NCBI GenBank assembly: GCA_019752835.1 | Contig: JAIELR010000267.1 | Location: 1 to 7,891 of the forward strand | Direction of reading: 5' to 3' | DNA: 7,891 nucleotides | Origin: Gammaproteobacteria bacterium | GTDB lineage: Bacteria; Pseudomonadota; Gammaproteobacteria; UBA1113 | Shown: one piece after another, positions 6,932 to 7,891 of the stretch | How the letters are laid out: every line of letters begins with the position of its first letter | Numbering within the stretch: position 1 is the stretch's first letter | Program-made: the position numbers and the translations under genes | The notes under the pieces: model-generated | Databases searched by the model: none | What the model was told of the DNA's origin: nothing | The model's input: only the letters and a program-made list of their open reading frames with translations

Positions 6932-6936
6932 TAAAA

Positions 6937-7891
6937 ATGAAATTTTACAATCGTGAACAAGAGTTGGCACAGCTTGAGCGACAAGAAATATTAAAAACAG
7001 ATGGAAGTGTGATGACGGTACTGACCGGACGTCGCCGTATTGGTAAAACAGAGTTGGTTTTAGAGCATGTCAAAAATCATCGATTTTTATATTTGTTTAT
7101 AACTCGAAAAAATGAACATTTATTATGCAATGATTTTGTAGCGTCGATTAGAAAGGAATTTGATTTTCCAATATTAGGTGAAATTAAACGTTTTCCTGAT
7201 CTCTTTAGACTTTTGCTTGAAATTAGCAAAACAGAACCGTTCACGCTTATTATTGATGAATTTCAAGATTTTTTCTATATCAATGATACTATCTATTCGG
7301 AAATACAAAAATATTGGGATTTAAATAAAAATAATTCTCATTTGCATGTTATTTTTGTGGGCTCAATTTACAGCTTGATGCATAAAATATTTCAAGATAA
7401 AAAAGAGCCCCTATTTGGTAGGGCTGACAAAATCATTCATTTAAATCCTTTTTCAATTAAAACTCTCGCTATGATTTTATCTGATCAAAAAGCATTTTCA
7501 GGTAAAAATTTATTTGATTTATATGTGATTACTGGAGGCTCGCCAAAGTATATCGATATTTTTTTGAAAAATAAGGCAACAACATTTAAGATGATGTTGG
7601 AGTGTATTTTTGAAAAAGATTCTTTATTTTTGCAGGAAGGGAAATATTTACTAATAGAAGCATTTGGAAAAGAATACAGTACTTATTTTTCAATTTTAGC
7701 ACTCATCGCAAGTGGAAAAAACTCACGTAATGAGCTCAGTTCTTTTTTAGACAAAGACGTCGGTAGCTATTTACAGCGTCTAAGAGAAGACTATGCCATT
7801 ATTAGTGTTATCAAACCTATTAACGCGCTTCCCAAAAATAGATTGCAGAAATATAAAATTAAAGATAATTTTTTATCTTTTTGGTTTCGGT
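6937..7891 (+). CDS. AAA ATP-binding protein, ATPase_2/DUF234 type (3' end outside window)
   Basis: The frame is open from ATG 6937 for 318 codons to the window edge; an in-frame TAA at 6892-6894 limits the start. The N-terminus MKFYNREQELAQLE is the usual opening of this family. Walker A is GRRRIGKTE (31-39, Lys37), Walker B is LIIDEFQ (104-110, Asp107-Glu108), a sensor-1-like strand is VIFVGS (138-143), and FGRAD (160-164, Arg162) is at the arginine-finger position. TGGSPKYI (199-206) follows. A winged-helix-like segment lies around 245-290, and KIKDNFLSFWFR (307-318) begins the DUF234-like part, so some 100-150 residues are probably missing. The family is widespread in archaea and scattered in bacteria as stand-alone STAND-like ATPases of unclear role. 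Sampled GC is lower (about 23-43%) than in the ankyrin gene. No partner is evident in the window. Confidence 0.93.
   Translation, partial: MKFYNREQELAQLERQEILKTDGSVMTVLTGRRRIGKTELVLEHVKNHRFLYLFITRKNEHLLCNDFVASIRKEFDFPILGEIKRFPDLFRLLLEISKTEPFTLIIDEFQDFFYINDTIYSEIQKYWDLNKNNSHLHVIFVGSIYSLMHKIFQDKKEPLFGRADKIIHLNPFSIKTLAMILSDQKAFSGKNLFDLYVITGGSPKYIDIFLKNKATTFKMMLECIFEKDSLFLQEGKYLLIEAFGKEYSTYFSILALIASGKNSRNELSSFLDKDVGSYLQRLREDYAIISVIKPINALPKNRLQKYKIKDNFLSFWFR

Larger units (their letters stand above)
6671..6936. other. Divergent intergenic region
   Basis: This 266-nt AT-rich region separates the minus-strand patatin gene from the plus-strand ATPase gene and must hold promoters for both. It contains the PmrA-box-like site near the patatin gene, a two-faced TATAAT palindrome and an imperfect dyad near the ATPase gene. 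A 72-codon minus-strand frame (6885 to 6667) also crosses most of it. I see no tRNA or terminator here. Confidence 0.7.

Overview
The window looks like an accessory or effector region from an AT-rich intracellular gammaproteobacterium of the Legionellales type (Legionella, Coxiella, Rickettsiella, Berkiella or relatives). This is inferred from three things: a giant multidomain protein with eukaryotic-like catalytic folds, a long ankyrin-repeat protein next to it, and a match to the PmrA-box consensus upstream of the giant gene. Nothing in the window, such as an rRNA or housekeeping gene, fixes the taxonomy.

Layout: (1) Positions 1-1565, minus strand: the 5' part (521 codons) of an ankyrin-repeat protein that runs off the left edge. 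It has about ten ankyrin repeats and then an unassigned C-terminal region. (2) Positions 1619-6670, minus strand: a complete 1683-residue protein. From N to C it carries a CE-clan (Ulp1/YopJ-like) cysteine protease-like domain, an acidic linker, a degenerate J-domain-like segment (RPD instead of HPD), TPR-like helices, a membrane hairpin, more helical and TPR-like sequence, and a C-terminal patatin phospholipase with an intact Ser-Asp dyad. It ends in a small tandem repeat. (3) Positions 6671-6936: a divergent intergenic region with the PmrA-box-like site, a palindrome carrying a TATAAT on each strand, and a dyad just before the next start codon. (4) Positions 6937-7891, plus strand: the first 318 codons of an ATPase_2/DUF234-type AAA ATP-binding protein that runs off the right edge.

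The two minus-strand genes are 53 nt apart with no visible terminator, so they are probably one transcript reading patatin protein, then ankyrin protein. The working model, which is inference, is a small effector operon under PmrA-type control. Its first product would be a membrane-anchored protein with a cysteine-protease-like head and a lipase tail facing the same compartment. The divergent ATPase belongs to a widespread family with poorly known function and need not be related.
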